A DNA stretch of 64,000 nt, from contig JAPKFB010000008.1 in NCBI GenBank assembly GCA_028821775.1, positions 1-64,000 on the forward strand, written 5' to 3'. Position 1 is the stretch's first letter. Each line of letters starts with the position of its first letter. The notes below the pieces were generated by a model. It saw nothing but the letters and a program-made list of their open reading frames with translations, did not search any database and had not been told where the DNA came from. The position numbers and the translations under genes were made by a program. The stretch is from Roseibacillus sp. (GTDB taxonomy: Bacteria > Verrucomicrobiota > Verrucomicrobiia > Verrucomicrobiales > Akkermansiaceae). Shown piece after piece: positions 8,336 to 19,867 of the stretch.

Positions 8336-11300
8336 TTAGGCCGTATCGGCTTCCTGCGGAGCCTCTTCGACCTGCGGCTCGGGCTCCTCGACCGTGAACT
8401 CGATATCGATATCGCGGTGAGTGTCGAATCCGGTTCCGGCCGGAATCAGGTGACCCATGATCACGTTCTCCTTGAAGCCTTTGAGGTAATCCACTTTGCC
8501 AAGGGTAGCCGCATCGGTGAGCACCCGCGTGGTATCCTGGAAGGACGCGGCAGAAATGAAGGACTCGGTCTCAAGAGAGGCCTTGGTGATCCCGAGAAGG
8601 ACGGGCTCGGCTTCCGCCGGCTTACCACCCTGCTCAATCATCTCCTCGTTTTCTTTCTTGAAGGTCATCCGCTCGACCTGATCACCCCAGAGGAAGCTGG
8701 TGTCACCCGGATCGCTGATCTTCACCTTGCGCAGCATCTGGCGGATGATGATCTCGATGTGCTTGTCGTTGATCTCCACACCCTGGGCGCGATAGACCGA
8801 CTGCACTTCGTTCACCAGGTGTTCTTGGAGTTCCTGCACACCGCAGGCCTCAAGGAGATCTTCCGGAGCCACGGGACCTTCCGTAATCTGGTCTCCCCGA
8901 GCCACGGTGTCACCTTCCGCGACCGTCATGTGACGGCCCATCTGCACGAGGTGATCAACAGACTCGCCGGACTCTTCGTGAGTCACGATGACCTTCTTCT
9001 TGCCGCGCACGTTGGCGCCGAAGGAAATCACCCCGTCGATCTTGGCGATCACGCAGGCATCCTTGGGACGACGAGCTTCGAAGAGCTCAGCCACCCGCGG
9101 AAGACCACCGGTGATGTCCTTGGTCTTGGTCACCTTGCGAGGCGTCCGCGCAAGCTGCGTGCCCCCAGCGATTTTCTGCTTCTCCTTGACGGAGAGGTGC
9201 GCACCTACCGGGACAGAGTAGCTGGCGAGGACCTCGCCCGACTTCTTATCAACAATCACCACCTGGGGGTGAAGGTCTTCCTTGTGCTCGGTGACGGTCA
9301 TCCCCTTTTTGCCGGTTTCCTTGTCGGTCTCGGTCTGCACCGTAATTCCCGGGATCATGTCGCGGAATTCCACCGCTCCAGCCATCTCGGTAATGATGGG
9401 CACACTGTGCGGATCCCAGGTCGCGATCTGGTCCCCCTTGGCGACCTCGGCTCCGTCCTTCACGGAAATCACAGAGCCCACCACGATTTTGTGCAACTCG
9501 AGCTCAAGGCCGTTCACATCGCGGACTGAAACATTGCCGTTCTTGTTGAGCACGACGTAGTTTCCTTCGACGTCTTCCACCACCCGGAGATCCTGGTAGT
9601 GCAAGACACCCTTGGAGCGCGCCTCGATGAAGGGCTGCTTGTTGGCACCGATCGCCACCCCTCCTGAGTGGAAAGTCCGCATCGTCAGTTGCGTCCCTGG
9701 CTCACCAATGGACTGGGCGGCAATAATGCCCACCGCTTCACCAATCTTGGCATAATTCCCGGTCGCGAGATTCAGGCCGTAACAAGCACGGCAACATCCA
9801 CGCTCCGACTCACAGGTCAGGGCGGAACGAATCTTGAGGCGCTCGTGACCGATGTCTTCGATACGCTTGGATCGCACCTCGGTGAGAAGATCGTTCACAT
9901 CCACGATGACTTCCCCGGAAACGGGATCGGTCACCTTCACACAGGAGACTCGCCCGAAGACCCGCGTCGCGAGAGAGGCGGATTCTTCGTCACCCGCGTA
10001 AATCGCGTGCACGACGAGACCCTGCACCGTGCCGCAGTCCTGCTGCGTAACGATGACATCCTGGGAAACGTCGACCAGCTTGCGGGTCATGTAGCCCGAG
10101 TCCGCGGTCTTGAGAGCGGTGTCAGCCAGACCTTTCCGCGCACCGTGCGTGGAGATGAAGTATTCAAGCACTGAGAGTCCCTCGCGGAAGTTTGAGGTAA
10201 TCGGTCGCTCAATAATCTCACCAGAAGGCTTGGCCATCAGGCCCCGCATTCCGGAAAGCTGCTTGATCTGGTTCTTGTTACCACGGGCGCCGGAATCGAC
10301 CATCATGAAGAGCGGGTTCGCCGTCTCTCCCCCTTCGTTGAACTCCAACTTGCGGAAGAGCACGTTCGCGATGTTGTCCGTCGCGCGGGTCCAAATATCG
10401 ATCACCTTCTGATAGCGCTCCCCGTCGGTAATGATCCCGTTGCGATAGTGCTTGGAGACTTTCTCGACCTCGTCGTAGGCCTTCTTGATCTCGGGCTCCT
10501 TCTCGTCCGGAATGACCATGTCGACGATTCCGATCGAGCACCCGGAGCGGGTCGCTTCGCGGAAGCCTAGGTCCTTCAAGGCATCAAGAGTTTTGACCGT
10601 GTCGGCCTGACCTGCCACCTGGTAACAACGCCAGATGATGTCGCCTATTTGCTTTTTCCCAATCGTCTGGTTGATGAAGCCAAGCCCATCCGGCCAGATC
10701 TCATTGAAGCGCACCCGACCAGGCGAAGTGATGAGCATCTTGAGGTCTTTGTCCCCGAAAATTGTCTCCTTCCCGTAGTCCGGGTTACGCACCCGGATCC
10801 AGCCGTGATAGTCCACCTTGCGCGAGGCCAAGGCGAACTCGACCTCGGTAGGATTCTCGAAGGTCGGGATCGGATCTTCATCACCGGGACGCGAGTTCGG
10901 ACGCGTGTAGGTGAGGTAGTAGGTCCCGAGGATGATGTCCTGCGTAGGAGTGGTGATGGGACGACCACTCGCAGGCGAGAAGATGTTGTTGGGAGCCAGC
11001 ATCAACTGCCGCGCTTCCATCTGGGCTTCCACCGAAAGCGGAACGTGCACCGCCATTTGATCGCCATCGAAATCCGCATTGTAGGCGGAGCAAGTCAGCG
11101 GGTGCAGGCGGATGGCGGACCCCTCAATGAGGACCGGTTCGAAGGCCTGGATCGAAAGTCGGTGCAGGGTGGGAGCCCGGTTCAGCATGACGGGATGCCC
11201 GCGTGTGACCTCTTCCAGGATGTCCCAGACTTCGGTCGTCTTACGATCGATCATCTTCTTGGCGGAGCGCACGGTGTGGCAGTAGCCAAGCTCCTTGAGC

Positions 11301-12463
11301 CGACGGATGATGAAGGGCTCGAAGAGGGCGAGGGCCATCTTCTTGGGAAGACCACACTGGTGCAGCTTGAGATCCGGCCCGATCACGATCACTGAGCGAC
11401 CCGAGTAATCAACCCGCTTCCCGAGAAGGTTTTGGCGGAAGCGGCCTCCCTTACCCTTCAACATGTCGGAAAGTGACTTGAGCGGACGGTTGCCTGCGCC
11501 CGTCACGGCCCGGCCGTGGCGACCATTGTCATAGAGAGCGTCCACCGCTTCCTGCAACATGCGCTTCTCGTTCCGGATGATGACCTCAGGAGTCTTCAAC
11601 TGGAGCAGGTTCTTGAGTCGATTGTTCCGGTTGATGACCCGGCGATAAAGATCGTTCAGGTCAGAGGTCGCAAAACGACCGCCTTCCAGCGGCACCAGCG
11701 GCCGGAGGTCCGGCGGAATGACAGGAAGAACCGTCAGGATCATCCACTCGGGGCGCGAGGATACTCCCTTGAATCCTTGGGCCAGCTTGAGTCGCTTGGC
11801 GAGCTTCTTGCGAGTCTGCTTGGAACGCGTGTTCTCCATGTCCTCCTCAAGCTTCACGAGAATCTCGTCGAGTTTGCACTGGCTGAGAAGATCGCGAATC
11901 GCATCTGCCCCCATCCCGGCCCGGAAAGCATCTTCACCATAGTCTTCTTCCGCATCGCGAAGCTCGGACTCGGTGAGGAGTTGTCCGCGCTCAAGCGCAG
12001 TCTTTCCCGGATCGGTGACGATGTAGTCCTCGTAGTAGATCACGCGCTCAAGGTGGCGCGCGCTCATGTCAAGCATGAGGCCGATTCGGCTCGGCATACA
12101 CTTGTAGAACCAGATGTGGGTCACGGGCACGGCCAACTCGATATGGCCCATGCGCTCCCGACGCACCCGGGACAAGGTCACCTCCACGCCGCAACGGTCG
12201 CAGATCACACCCTTGTGCTTGATTCGCTTGTACTTGCCACAGGCACACTCCCAGTCGCGAGTCGGTCCAAAGATCCGTTCGCAGAAGAGTCCCCCCTTCT
12301 CAGGTTTGAAGGTTCGGTAGTTGATGGTCTCCGGGTTCTTCACTTCACCGCGGCTCCAGGAACGGATGACCTCGGGCGAAGCGACCGTGATGGAAACCTG
12401 GTCAAAGGCCTCCGGCTTTTCGTCGACCCCGTATAGTTCGCGCAAATTGGTTTCAACACTCAT
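8336..12463 (-). CDS. rpoC: DNA-directed RNA polymerase subunit beta'
   Basis: 1375 residues, close to the standard bacterial length. The N-terminal zinc finger is visible ([20 protein letters not shown]), as is the catalytic Mg-binding loop [12 protein letters not shown] near residue 465. The trigger loop/bridge helix region and the second zinc site ([15 protein letters not shown]) follow. Beta' forms the active-site clamp of RNA polymerase with RpoB. It follows rpoB by 34 bases in the same operon. The C-terminus ends in an acidic tail rich in Glu ([18 protein letters not shown]). No large lineage insertion is obvious. Confidence 0.97.
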   Translation of the reverse strand: MSVETNLRELYGVDEKPEAFDQVSITVASPEVIRSWSRGEVKNPETINYRTFKPEKGGLFCERIFGPTRDWECACGKYKRIKHKGVICDRCGVEVTLSRVRRERMGHIELAVPVTHIWFYKCMPSRIGLMLDMSARHLERVIYYEDYIVTDPGKTALERGQLLTESELRDAEEDYGEDAFRAGMGADAIRDLLSQCKLDEILVKLEEDMENTRSKQTRKKLAKRLKLAQGFKGVSSRPEWMILTVLPVIPPDLRPLVPLEGGRFATSDLNDLYRRVINRNNRLKNLLQLKTPEVIIRNEKRMLQEAVDALYDNGRHGRAVTGAGNRPLKSLSDMLKGKGGRFRQNLLGKRVDYSGRSVIVIGPDLKLHQCGLPKKMALALFEPFIIRRLKELGYCHTVRSAKKMIDRKTTEVWDILEEVTRGHPVMLNRAPTLHRLSIQAFEPVLIEGSAIRLHPLTCSAYNADFDGDQMAVHVPLSVEAQMEARQLMLAPNNIFSPASGRPITTPTQDIILGTYYLTYTRPNSRPGDEDPIPTFENPTEVEFALASRKVDYHGWIRVRNPDYGKETIFGDKDLKMLITSPGRVRFNEIWPDGLGFINQTIGKKQIGDIIWRCYQVAGQADTVKTLDALKDLGFREATRSGCSIGIVDMVIPDEKEPEIKKAYDEVEKVSKHYRNGIITDGERYQKVIDIWTRATDNIANVLFRKLEFNEGGETANPLFMMVDSGARGNKNQIKQLSGMRGLMAKPSGEIIERPITSNFREGLSVLEYFISTHGARKGLADTALKTADSGYMTRKLVDVSQDVIVTQQDCGTVQGLVVHAIYAGDEESASLATRVFGRVSCVKVTDPVSGEVIVDVNDLLTEVRSKRIEDIGHERLKIRSALTCESERGCCRACYGLNLATGNYAKIGEAVGIIAAQSIGEPGTQLTMRTFHSGGVAIGANKQPFIEARSKGVLHYQDLRVVEDVEGNYVVLNKNGNVSVRDVNGLELELHKIVVGSVISVKDGAEVAKGDQIATWDPHSVPIITEMAGAVEFRDMIPGITVQTETDKETGKKGMTVTEHKEDLHPQVVIVDKKSGEVLASYSVPVGAHLSVKEKQKIAGGTQLARTPRKVTKTKDITGGLPRVAELFEARRPKDACVIAKIDGVISFGANVRGKKKVIVTHEESGESVDHLVQMGRHMTVAEGDTVARGDQITEGPVAPEDLLEACGVQELQEHLVNEVQSVYRAQGVEINDKHIEIIIRQMLRKVKISDPGDTSFLWGDQVERMTFKKENEEMIEQGGKPAEAEPVLLGITKASLETESFISAASFQDTTRVLTDAATLGKVDYLKGFKENVIMGHLIPAGTGFDTHRDIDIEFTVEEPEPQVEEAPQEADTA

Positions 12464-12497
12464 GATTTCGTAAAGTAGTCAGGATTTCGGTTCGGGG

Positions 12498-15400
12498 TTA
12501 GATCGTGAGGTCATCGAGATTGAAGTCGCCGCCCTCAATCGCCACGGCCCCGCGTCGGCCAGGCCGTATATCGAGTCCGAGGGATTGCATTTCCTTAATG
12601 AGAACGTTGAAGGACTCCGGCGTGCCCGCATCCAACGTGTTGTCGCCTTTGACAATCGCCTCGTAAATCCTCGTTCGTCCCTGCACATCATCTGATTTTA
12701 CAGTGAGGAGTTCCTGCAGGGTGTATGCTGCCCCGTAGGCCTCGAGGGCCCAGACCTCCATCTCCCCGAAACGCTGACCACCGTATTGGGCCTTACCACC
12801 CAACGGCTGCTGGGTAACGAGGCTGTACGGTCCCACCGCCCGGGCGTGAATCTTGTCAGCCACCAGGTGGCCCAGCTTCAGCATGTAAATTTGTCCCACC
12901 ACCACCGGGTTGTGGAAGGCTTCGCCGGTCCGGCCGTCGTGGAGCGTACTCTTACCGCCCACCGTGCCGTCCTTGCCGTCGCCGATCCAGGTGAACCCCT
13001 CGACCTTCTTGGCCTCCGACATGTATTCCCAGATCTTTTTCTCCGAAATCCCATCGAAAATCGGGGTGGCGACCGTAAACCCAAGAGCCATCGCGGCCAC
13101 TCCGAGGTGCGTTTCAAGAACCTGTCCCACGTTCATTCGGGAAGGCACCCCGAGCGGGTTGAGGCAGATATCGACCGGCGTGCCATCGTCGAGATATGGC
13201 ATGTCCATTTCAGGAACGATCACGGCGACCACTCCTTTGTTTCCGTGGCGTCCAGCCATCTTGTCACCAACGGAAAGCTTCCGCTTGGCACTCACGAAGA
13301 CCTTCGCTTCCTTGACGACCCCGGGATCGATTTCGTCCCCGCTCTCGATTTGGTCGAGGCGCCGTTCACGGTCGGCATCGAGCTCCCCGAATCGTCCTTC
13401 GAAGGACGAGATGATTTCAAGGATCTTGTTCCGAATCGGGCTCGGATCGATCTCAATGTGATCGTAGACCGCCGCCAGCTTGCGCAGGAGCGTCTTGGTG
13501 ATCTTCCGGTTGGCCGGAATGATGATCTCCCCGCTCTGCGCATTGACTACGTCGAGGGGAATTTTTTCTCCCAGAAGAATGTCAGACAGCTTCTCGGTGA
13601 GTTGATCGGTCAGAAGGTCCTTTTTCTTCTTGTGATCGTCCGTGATCTTCTTGACCTGCTTCTTCATCTCAGCGGGGTTGACGTCTTCCGCCTTCCGCCG
13701 TGCCAGGCCATGGGTTGAGATCCGGATATCCTGCACGATGCCGGTGCACCCGGAGGGAACGCGCAAGGAGGTGTCCTTCACATCCGCAGCTTTTTCCCCG
13801 AAGATCGCCCGCAGAAGGCGCTCTTCCGGAGCAAGCTCGGTTTCACTCTTGGGCGTGATCTTACCAACCAGGATATCCCCAGGCTTCACCTCGGCGCCGA
13901 TGCGCACAATGCCGTCGTGATCGAGGTTCTTCAGGGCTTCTTCCCCGACATTGGGAATATCACGGGTAATTTCTTCCGGACCGAGCTTGGTGTCACGAGC
14001 CGCCACGTCGAATTCACTGATGTGAATCGAGGTGTAGACGTCCTCTTTCACCAGACGCTCCGAGATGACGATGGCATCCTCGAAGTTGTATCCGTTCCAA
14101 GGCATGAAGGCCACGAGGACATTCCGCCCAAGCGCGAGCTCACCCTTATCGGTGTTGGGACCATCCGCGATGATATCGCCGTTCTTGATTTTCTGACCAG
14201 AGCGCACCAACGGCTTCTGGTTGATACATGTTCCCGCGTTGGAACGCATGAACTTGCGCAGCGGATAGACAAAGATGCCCTTCTCCGGCTTGGTCTTCAC
14301 GGACTCGGGCTCACTGAGAAATCTCTCGTCGGAAACCGGGAGCTCGCCATCCTTGGTCGTGACGATGAATTCAGCGGTCGAGGCGGCCACGACGCCATCT
14401 GCTTCGGCCACGATCACGGCACGTGAATCGCGGGCAGCTTTCTCCTCAAGACCAGTCCCGACGTAGGGAGCGTGAGAAACGAGAAGCGGCACGCCCTGGC
14501 GCTGCATGTTCGAGCCCATGAGCGCGCGGTTGGCATCATCGTGCTCGAGGAAGGGAATCATTCCCGCGGCCACCGAAACAAGCTGCTTCGGAGAAACGTC
14601 CATGTAATCGACCTTCTCGGGATCCATTTCAAGGAACTCTCCTCGCTCACGCGCGGTCACTCGCTTGGTCGTGAACGCCCCGTCCTTGTCGATCGGGTTG
14701 TTCGCCTGTGCGATGATGAAGGTCTCTTCCTGGTCGGCCGTGACATACTCAATCTGGTTCGTCACCTTCCCCTTTTTCACCTTGCGGTAGGGCGTCTCGA
14801 TGAATCCAAATTCATTGATGCGCGCATAGGTGCACATCGAGTTGATGAGACCAATATTGGGTCCTTCCGGAGTCTCAATCGGGCAGATCCGTCCGTAGTG
14901 CGAAGGGTGCACATCCCGAACTTCGAATCCGGCGCGGTCGCGGTTCAAACCACCTGGTCCGAGCGCAGAGAGACGACGCTTGTGCGTGAGCTCCGCGAGA
15001 GGGTTGGTTTGGTCCATGAACTGGCTGAGCTGGCTCCGACCGAAGAAGTCGCGCACCACTGCACTCAAAGCCTTAGGGTTGATCAATTTTTGGGGCGTCA
15101 TTCCCTCAATGTTCACATCGAAGAGAGTCATGCGCTCCTTTACCAAGCGTTCCGTGCGGGCCAGACCCACCCGGCACTGGTTGGCAAGCAATTCGCCCAC
15201 CGCACGCACCCGGCGACTGCCCAGGTGATCGATGTCATCGATCATGCCCTCCCCTTGCTTGAGGCGGAGGAGGTATTTCACGGCGGCCAGGAAATCTTCC
15301 GGCACCATGATGCGCTCGCTCGAATCGACCTTGAGATGGAGCTTCTGATTGATTTTGTAGCGACCCACGCGGGTAAGATCGTACTTCTTCGGATCGAAGA

Positions 15401-16361
15401 AGAGACGCTTGAGAAGAGCGCGAGCATTGGAAGCGGTCGGCGGATCGCCGGGACGCAACTTCTTGTAGATATCCTTGAGGGCACTCTCTTCATCCTTTGC
15501 CGGATCCTTGCGAAGCGACTTGAGGAGAATCTCGTCTTCACGAGAGTCGATCACCTGAATCGTCTTGTGCTTGAGCGCCAGGAGTTGGCGCACCACTCCA
15601 ATCGTGAGCGGATCATAGGCCCGGGCCACCACGAGGTCCCCGTCCTTGATGTCTTCGAAGAGAACCATCGGGCTGAGTTCTTCCTCGTCCATGGACTCGC
15701 TGAGCTTCAGCTTCTTGATCGAGTAAAACTGATCGATGAGATCCCGCTCGGTGGGATAGCCCAATGCCCGCAGGAAGGTGGTCGCCAGGAACTTGCGGCG
15801 ACGACGACGACGGTCGAGATAGACGTAAAGCAGGTCGTTGGTGTCGAACTGGACTTCGAGCCACGAGCCGCGATCCGGAATGATTCGGAAGGAGTGGAGA
15901 ATCTTGCCATTGAGGTGAATCGACTTCTCAAAGCAGATTCCCGGCGAACGGTGGAGCTGAGAGACGATCACGCGCTCCGCACCATTGATCACAAAAGTGC
16001 CCCGGCGGGTCATCATGGGAAGCTCGCCCATATAGACGCGCTCCTTCTTGGTGCCCGTTTCGTCCTTCAATTTGAAGGTCACATAGAGCGCCGCACTGAA
16101 GGTTTCGCCTGAACGAAGAGCCTCGAGAGCCGTCATTTTCGGGTTCTCGATATCGTAAGCCCCAAAATCCAGCTCGATGGTTTCATCGTAGCTGGTAATC
16201 GGGAATACTTCCTTGAAGACCGCCTGCAGACCGGTCTCGGTCCGCTGCGAAGGCGCGATGTCCTTCTGCAGAAAGTCTTCGTAGGATTTGCTCTGAACCT
16301 CGATGAGGTTTGGCGGCTCAATAACTTCTTCGATTTTTCCGAAGTACCGGCGTTCAGCCAT
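12498..16361 (-). CDS. rpoB: DNA-directed RNA polymerase subunit beta
   Basis: 1287 residues. The rifampicin-binding cluster is easily read ([31 protein letters not shown]) and keeps residues associated with drug sensitivity in E. coli (the FMDQ Asp, the THKR His and the RRxSALG Ser). [45 protein letters not shown] and the C-terminal [20 protein letters not shown] blocks follow in the expected order. With RpoC it forms the catalytic core. A 202-bp spacer with a strong hairpin separates it from rplL. Confidence 0.97.
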   Translation of the reverse strand: MAERRYFGKIEEVIEPPNLIEVQSKSYEDFLQKDIAPSQRTETGLQAVFKEVFPITSYDETIELDFGAYDIENPKMTALEALRSGETFSAALYVTFKLKDETGTKKERVYMGELPMMTRRGTFVINGAERVIVSQLHRSPGICFEKSIHLNGKILHSFRIIPDRGSWLEVQFDTNDLLYVYLDRRRRRRKFLATTFLRALGYPTERDLIDQFYSIKKLKLSESMDEEELSPMVLFEDIKDGDLVVARAYDPLTIGVVRQLLALKHKTIQVIDSREDEILLKSLRKDPAKDEESALKDIYKKLRPGDPPTASNARALLKRLFFDPKKYDLTRVGRYKINQKLHLKVDSSERIMVPEDFLAAVKYLLRLKQGEGMIDDIDHLGSRRVRAVGELLANQCRVGLARTERLVKERMTLFDVNIEGMTPQKLINPKALSAVVRDFFGRSQLSQFMDQTNPLAELTHKRRLSALGPGGLNRDRAGFEVRDVHPSHYGRICPIETPEGPNIGLINSMCTYARINEFGFIETPYRKVKKGKVTNQIEYVTADQEETFIIAQANNPIDKDGAFTTKRVTARERGEFLEMDPEKVDYMDVSPKQLVSVAAGMIPFLEHDDANRALMGSNMQRQGVPLLVSHAPYVGTGLEEKAARDSRAVIVAEADGVVAASTAEFIVTTKDGELPVSDERFLSEPESVKTKPEKGIFVYPLRKFMRSNAGTCINQKPLVRSGQKIKNGDIIADGPNTDKGELALGRNVLVAFMPWNGYNFEDAIVISERLVKEDVYTSIHISEFDVAARDTKLGPEEITRDIPNVGEEALKNLDHDGIVRIGAEVKPGDILVGKITPKSETELAPEERLLRAIFGEKAADVKDTSLRVPSGCTGIVQDIRISTHGLARRKAEDVNPAEMKKQVKKITDDHKKKKDLLTDQLTEKLSDILLGEKIPLDVVNAQSGEIIIPANRKITKTLLRKLAAVYDHIEIDPSPIRNKILEIISSFEGRFGELDADRERRLDQIESGDEIDPGVVKEAKVFVSAKRKLSVGDKMAGRHGNKGVVAVIVPEMDMPYLDDGTPVDICLNPLGVPSRMNVGQVLETHLGVAAMALGFTVATPIFDGISEKKIWEYMSEAKKVEGFTWIGDGKDGTVGGKSTLHDGRTGEAFHNPVVVGQIYMLKLGHLVADKIHARAVGPYSLVTQQPLGGKAQYGGQRFGEMEVWALEAYGAAYTLQELLTVKSDDVQGRTRIYEAIVKGDNTLDAGTPESFNVLIKEMQSLGLDIRPGRRGAVAIEGGDFNLDDLTI

Positions 16362-16528
16362 AGTAGTCTTCTTTCAGTTGGTGGGATTGGCGCCTTACCT
16401 TTCGGAAGGCGATTTGCGGGATCTCAGGGCGGGGAAGGATTCCCCTATGTAAACTGTTTCGGGGCAACTGCTCCGACTTCAATCGTTGTCCTCTCCGGGG
16501 CAAAAACTGCAGTCGAACCAGGCTGGCC

Positions 16529-16552
16529 CGGCCGGGGCATCCGCCCCGACCG
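16529..16552 (-). promoter_or_regulatory. rplL-rpoB intergenic hairpin
   Basis: In the 202-bp gap after rplL, the minus strand carries CGGTCGGGGC/GCCCCGGCCG, a 10-bp stem with one G-T pair and a GGAT loop. It starts 12 bases after the rplL stop; six Ts precede it and five Ts lie about 20 bases after it. In E. coli the same gap holds an attenuator and RNase III site that lower rpoBC expression relative to ribosomal proteins; an equivalent role here is inference from position. Confidence 0.5.
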
Positions 16553-16563
16553 AAAAAAGCCGG

Positions 16564-16938
16564 TTACTTGAGGACGATGGTGGCACCAGCTTCTTCAAGC
16601 TTGGCCTTGGCGGTCTCCGCGTCGTCTTTGGAAGCACCTTCCAGCACATTGACTGGGGCGCTCTCAACGAGCTTCTTGGCATCGGCTAGTCCGAGTCCGC
16701 TGGCAACTTCGCGCACGGCCTTAATGACCGAGATCTTGTTGCCACCGATGCTCTCGAGAGACACGTCGAATTTGGTTTTCTCTTCTGCTGCCTCGGCAGC
16801 GACGGGTGCCGCCATGACGGCAGCAGCGGGAGCAGCAGCGCTTACGCCCCACTCATCTTCAAGTTTCTTAACGAGTTCGGAAGCTTCCAGAACGGTGAGC
16901 TTTCCAAGTTCTTCTGCGATTGTGTTGATATCAGCCAT
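16564..16938 (-). CDS. rplL: 50S ribosomal protein L7/L12
   Basis: 124 residues of the acidic stalk protein. An N-terminal dimerisation helix ([20 protein letters not shown]) is followed by an Ala-rich hinge ([20 protein letters not shown]) and the globular C-domain ([20 protein letters not shown], then [16 protein letters not shown]), ending [10 protein letters not shown]. Copies bind L10 and recruit translation factors. It lies 138 bases after rplJ in the rplKAJL-rpoBC operon. Confidence 0.96.
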   Translation of the reverse strand: MADINTIAEELGKLTVLEASELVKKLEDEWGVSAAAPAAAVMAAPVAAEAAEEKTKFDVSLESIGGNKISVIKAVREVASGLGLADAKKLVESAPVNVLEGASKDDAETAKAKLEEAGATIVLK

Positions 16939-17076
16939 TGTATTTGTCTTTCGGTATCGTCGTTTACGGAGCTCCGTGTCGTTTCAGACCGCCAGCCAGC
17001 GATCCGACGAGGAACCATTGTTGTTTACCAGCCGCGGGCGCCGAAGCGTCTTTGGCTATCCATTCAAATTCTTAGT

Positions 17077-17589
17077 CTACGCTTCACCTTCGTGCTTGGC
17101 TTTGACGACCCGGGCCAGAGAGGCTCCGGGCTCGTTGAGGACGCGGGCCAGCATGGTCGCCGGCTGGTTGATCACTCCGAGGAGAATGCCGAGGAGCACC
17201 TCGCGTGGCGGCAGATCCGCCAGGATCGCTACTTGCGCTTCGTCAAGGATCTCCCCGTCAAGGAGACCTCCCTTCACGGCCGGACGTTCAAACTCCTTCG
17301 CGAAATTCTTCACCACCTTGGCGGCGCCGCACACATCAGACTCCCCGGTGACAAAGGCGGTCTGTCCGGAAAGGACCTCGTCCATCTCGGGCATGCCGGC
17401 TTCCGCCAGCACACGCTTCATGTGAGTATTCTTGGCGACGTGGCACTCGGCCCCGCCCTCCCACAGCCGGTTGCGCAGCTCGCTGAACTGCGGCACGGTC
17501 ATTCCGGTATACTCGACCACCAAGAGGAACGGAGATCCGTTCACCCGGGTCAGCAACTCGTCGACGATGATTTTCTTATCGGGATTCAT
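17077..17589 (-). CDS. rplJ: 50S ribosomal protein L10
   Basis: 170 residues; L10 anchors the L7/L12 dimers to the ribosome. The N-terminal part (MNPDKKIIVDELLTRVNGSP, then VVEYTGMTVPQFSELRNRL) and the C-terminal stalk helix (VINQPATMLARVLNEPGASL) are clear. The start ATG 17589 lies only 4 bases after the rplA stop. This leaves no room for an L10-binding leader between rplA and rplJ, where it lies in many bacteria, so any autoregulatory site must be elsewhere, for example inside rplA or upstream of rplK. Confidence 0.95.
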   Translation of the reverse strand: MNPDKKIIVDELLTRVNGSPFLLVVEYTGMTVPQFSELRNRLWEGGAECHVAKNTHMKRVLAEAGMPEMDEVLSGQTAFVTGESDVCGAAKVVKNFAKEFERPAVKGGLLDGEILDEAQVAILADLPPREVLLGILLGVINQPATMLARVLNEPGASLARVVKAKHEGEA

Positions 17590-17593
17590 GGCG

Positions 17594-18295
17594 TTATTCG
17601 GCGCTGGAGTGGGAATTGTTGTCGAGGCGCAGACCAGGCAACATCGTGGCGGCAAGAGTAATGCTCTGGATGTAGTTGCCCTTGGCCGACGCAGGCTTGG
17701 CTTTGACGACGCTCTCAATGAAGGAGCTCGCGTTCTCTTGAAGTTTGTCTTCGCTGAAGGAGGCTTTCCCGATGGCCCCGGACACGTTGCCGCTCTTGTC
17801 GAGCTTGTAGTCGACCTTGCCGGCCTTCGCGGCCTGCACCGCCTTGGCAGTATCATCCGTCACGGTGCCGGTTTTCGGGTTCGGCATCAAGCCGCGTGGG
17901 CCAAGGACCCGCGCAATCTTGCGCACCTCAGCCATCGCATCCGGAGTGGCAATCGCGGCATCAAAATCAGTGAAGCCTTCCTGAACCTTCTTGATGAGAT
18001 CCTCGTAGCCAACAAAATCGGCCCCGGCATCCGTCGCGGCTTTGGCGGCCTCGCCCTGCGCGAAGACCGCGATCCGGACATTCCTTCCGGTGCCATGCGG
18101 GAGCGAGACGCTGCCACGCACCGTCTGGTCGCTCTTCTTGGGGTCCACCCCGAGGCGGAAGGAGAGGGTGACGGTGGGATCAAATTTCGGAGCGGGAAAC
18201 TTCTTAAGGGTTCCCACAGCTTCCGCAAGGGCGTAGGGGCGGTCTTCGACCAGCTCCGCAGCCTTTTGGTATCGTTTACTTCGTTTGGTTGCCAT
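17594..18295 (-). CDS. rplA: 50S ribosomal protein L1
   Basis: 233 residues, normal for L1, which binds 23S rRNA at the mobile stalk and usually represses translation of its own operon. The sequence contains [20 protein letters not shown] near residue 34, [12 protein letters not shown], and the signature [20 protein letters not shown]. It follows rplK and is nearly contiguous with rplJ. Confidence 0.96.
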   Translation of the reverse strand: MATKRSKRYQKAAELVEDRPYALAEAVGTLKKFPAPKFDPTVTLSFRLGVDPKKSDQTVRGSVSLPHGTGRNVRIAVFAQGEAAKAATDAGADFVGYEDLIKKVQEGFTDFDAAIATPDAMAEVRKIARVLGPRGLMPNPKTGTVTDDTAKAVQAAKAGKVDYKLDKSGNVSGAIGKASFSEDKLQENASSFIESVVKAKPASAKGNYIQSITLAATMLPGLRLDNNSHSSAE

Positions 18296-18393
18296 TGGTT
18301 TGGTTGCAGTGCGAGTGGACCCCTTCGGGACCCTCCTGCGGTTGTGGTGCTACTGAGATCTTTCTTTTGAACGACGAGATCTGAATTTGCCTT

Positions 18394-18822
18394 CTACATG
18401 CCTTCGATCTCGAGGCCCATTTGCCGGGCGGTTCCCGCCAGAATCTTGGCCGCTTGCTCAGGATCGTTGGTATTGAGGTCCGGCATCTTGATCTTCACGA
18501 CCTCCATCAGTTTCTCCTTGCTGATCTTGCCAACCTTCTGCTGGTTCGGCTCGCCCGATCCGGACGCGATGTTGGCCGCCTTCTTCAGAAGCACCGCTGC
18601 CGGTGGCATCTTGGTCACGAACGAGAAACTCGCGTCCGCGTAAACCGTGATGATGGTGGGAAGGAGATCGCCGGACTGCGCTTGAGTCGCAGCGTTGAAA
18701 TCCTTGCAAAACTGCATGATGTTCACGCCAGCCTGACCGAGGGCAGGACCAACCGGAGGGGAGGGATTCGCCTGACCAGCCAGGATCTGGAGTTTGAGGG
18801 TGCCTTTGACTTCTTTTGCCAT
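18394..18822 (-). CDS. rplK: 50S ribosomal protein L11
   Basis: 142 residues starting [20 protein letters not shown], with [20 protein letters not shown] right after; both are invariant L11 features (methylation and thiostrepton/GTPase-centre binding region). The C-terminal RNA-binding domain ends [14 protein letters not shown]. The open frame extends upstream, but the conserved start at 18822 is unambiguous. It follows nusG by 34 bases. Confidence 0.96.
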   Translation of the reverse strand: MAKEVKGTLKLQILAGQANPSPPVGPALGQAGVNIMQFCKDFNAATQAQSGDLLPTIITVYADASFSFVTKMPPAAVLLKKAANIASGSGEPNQQKVGKISKEKLMEVVKIKMPDLNTNDPEQAAKILAGTARQMGLEIEGM

Positions 18823-18856
18823 GATGTGTGAGTGGGGTGGGGAAATTGCTGGGGGG

Positions 18857-19426
18857 TCAGGCCCGTTCGACCTGCCAAAACTCGAGTTCAACCGGAGTGG
18901 AACGCCCGAAGATGGTGACGGCCACGCGCAGTTTGCCCTTCTCTTCGTCGATTTCCTCGACGATGCCATTCTGGCTCTCGAAGGGACCGTCGGCCACTTT
19001 CACGGTGTCGCCGACTTCGAAACTGATGCCGGGGCGCACCGAATCTTCGCGCTCCTTGATCTGGGCCAACATGCTGTCGACCTCGCGCTGCCGCATCGGA
19101 ATGGGACGATTCTTGGTGCCGGCAAAGCCAATCACACCGTCCATCTCCTTGATGACATACCAGGTCTCCTCCTCCAGGAGGTTGTCCTCTGTGATCAGGC
19201 CCATGTTCACGATGATGTAGCCAGGGTAAAACTTCCGCTTGGTCTCGGTCTTTTTACCACGGCGGATCTCGGAAACCATTTCGGTCGGAACAAGGACTTC
19301 GAAGATCTTGTCCTTGAGCTCCTCCTTCTCGGTCAGAGCGCGAATCCGCTTGGCCACCTTCTGCTCCTGTCCGGAGAGAACGTGGACAACGTACCATTGT
19401 TTGGATGCTGGTGGGATGGTAGGCAT
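18857..19426 (-). CDS. nusG: Transcription termination/antitermination protein NusG
   Basis: 189 residues. The NGN domain begins [20 protein letters not shown] and contains [19 protein letters not shown]; the C-terminal KOW domain begins [20 protein letters not shown] and ends with the typical [10 protein letters not shown]. NusG binds RNA polymerase and couples it to the ribosome or Rho. I took ATG 19426 ([15 protein letters not shown]) over the longer frame because the alternative runs into secE. Confidence 0.95.
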   Translation of the reverse strand: MPTIPPASKQWYVVHVLSGQEQKVAKRIRALTEKEELKDKIFEVLVPTEMVSEIRRGKKTETKRKFYPGYIIVNMGLITEDNLLEEETWYVIKEMDGVIGFAGTKNRPIPMRQREVDSMLAQIKEREDSVRPGISFEVGDTVKVADGPFESQNGIVEEIDEEKGKLRVAVTIFGRSTPVELEFWQVERA

Positions 19427-19452
19427 GTCGGTAGGGACGTCCGGGCTCTCAA

Positions 19453-19680
19453 TCAGCGTCCCAGCCTGGTCAGGAGATCCACCACTTCCCGGTGGATCAG
19501 GTCCCACAGGCCAACGTAGGCAGCGAGGAGAATCATCGCGATAATGATGACCACCGTGGAATCGATGAGCTCCTTATACTTCTTGAAGCCTTTGACCTTG
19601 GGATCGGGATCCCAGGGCCATGAAGCCTTGCGGAGTTCACCTTTCACTTCGCCCACGAAGGTGGATATTTTCCTGAACAT
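19453..19680 (-). CDS. secE: Preprotein translocase subunit SecE
   Basis: 75 residues: a short cytoplasmic part with the conserved amphipathic segment (FVGEVKGELRKASWPWDPD) followed by one transmembrane helix (STVVIIIAMILLAAYVGLWD). This single-helix form is usual outside enterobacteria. SecE clamps SecY in the inner-membrane translocon. It lies between tRNA-Trp and nusG, a very widely conserved order. Confidence 0.94.
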   Translation of the reverse strand: MFRKISTFVGEVKGELRKASWPWDPDPKVKGFKKYKELIDSTVVIIIAMILLAAYVGLWDLIHREVVDLLTRLGR

Positions 19681-19704
19681 CTGGCTGGTTATTGATTTGT
19701 TAGC

Positions 19705-19780
19705 TGGCAGGACAGGCGAGACTCGAACTCACAACCCTCGGTTTTGGAGACCGATGCTCTACCAATTGAGCTACTGTCCT
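19705..19780 (-). tRNA. trpT: tRNA-Trp (CCA anticodon)
   Basis: The minus strand folds as a complete cloverleaf: acceptor AGGACAG/CTGTCCT, D-arm GCTC...GAGC, anticodon stem TCGGT/ACCGA with loop CTCCAAA (anticodon CCA), and T-arm with GTTCGAGTC. Discriminator G is followed by an encoded CCA (19705-19707). It sits between tuf and secE. Confidence 0.95.
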
Positions 19781-19793
19781 TTTGAGGCGCGTC

Positions 19794-19826
19794 AGGGGCA
19801 CCCCGGCGATCAGCCCGAGTGCCCCT
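19794..19826 (-). promoter_or_regulatory. Hairpin between tuf and tRNA-Trp
   Basis: An 8-bp perfect inverted repeat (AGGGGCAC/GTGCCCCT) with a smaller inner GGC/GCC stem lies between the tuf stop and the tRNA. The tail on the minus strand is not T-rich, so it is more likely a processing site or partial terminator than a full stop. Confidence 0.4.
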
Positions 19827-19867
19827 TGAAATAAGTCCTTAATACTAGTTAATTCGTAGAGCGTAGG

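Noticed and set aside
14472-16112. Long plus-strand open frame (546 codons) opposite rpoB, and similar ones opposite rpoC and amt
   Set aside because: These are antisense shadows of highly conserved GC-rich genes; they are His/Arg-rich with no signals or motifs.
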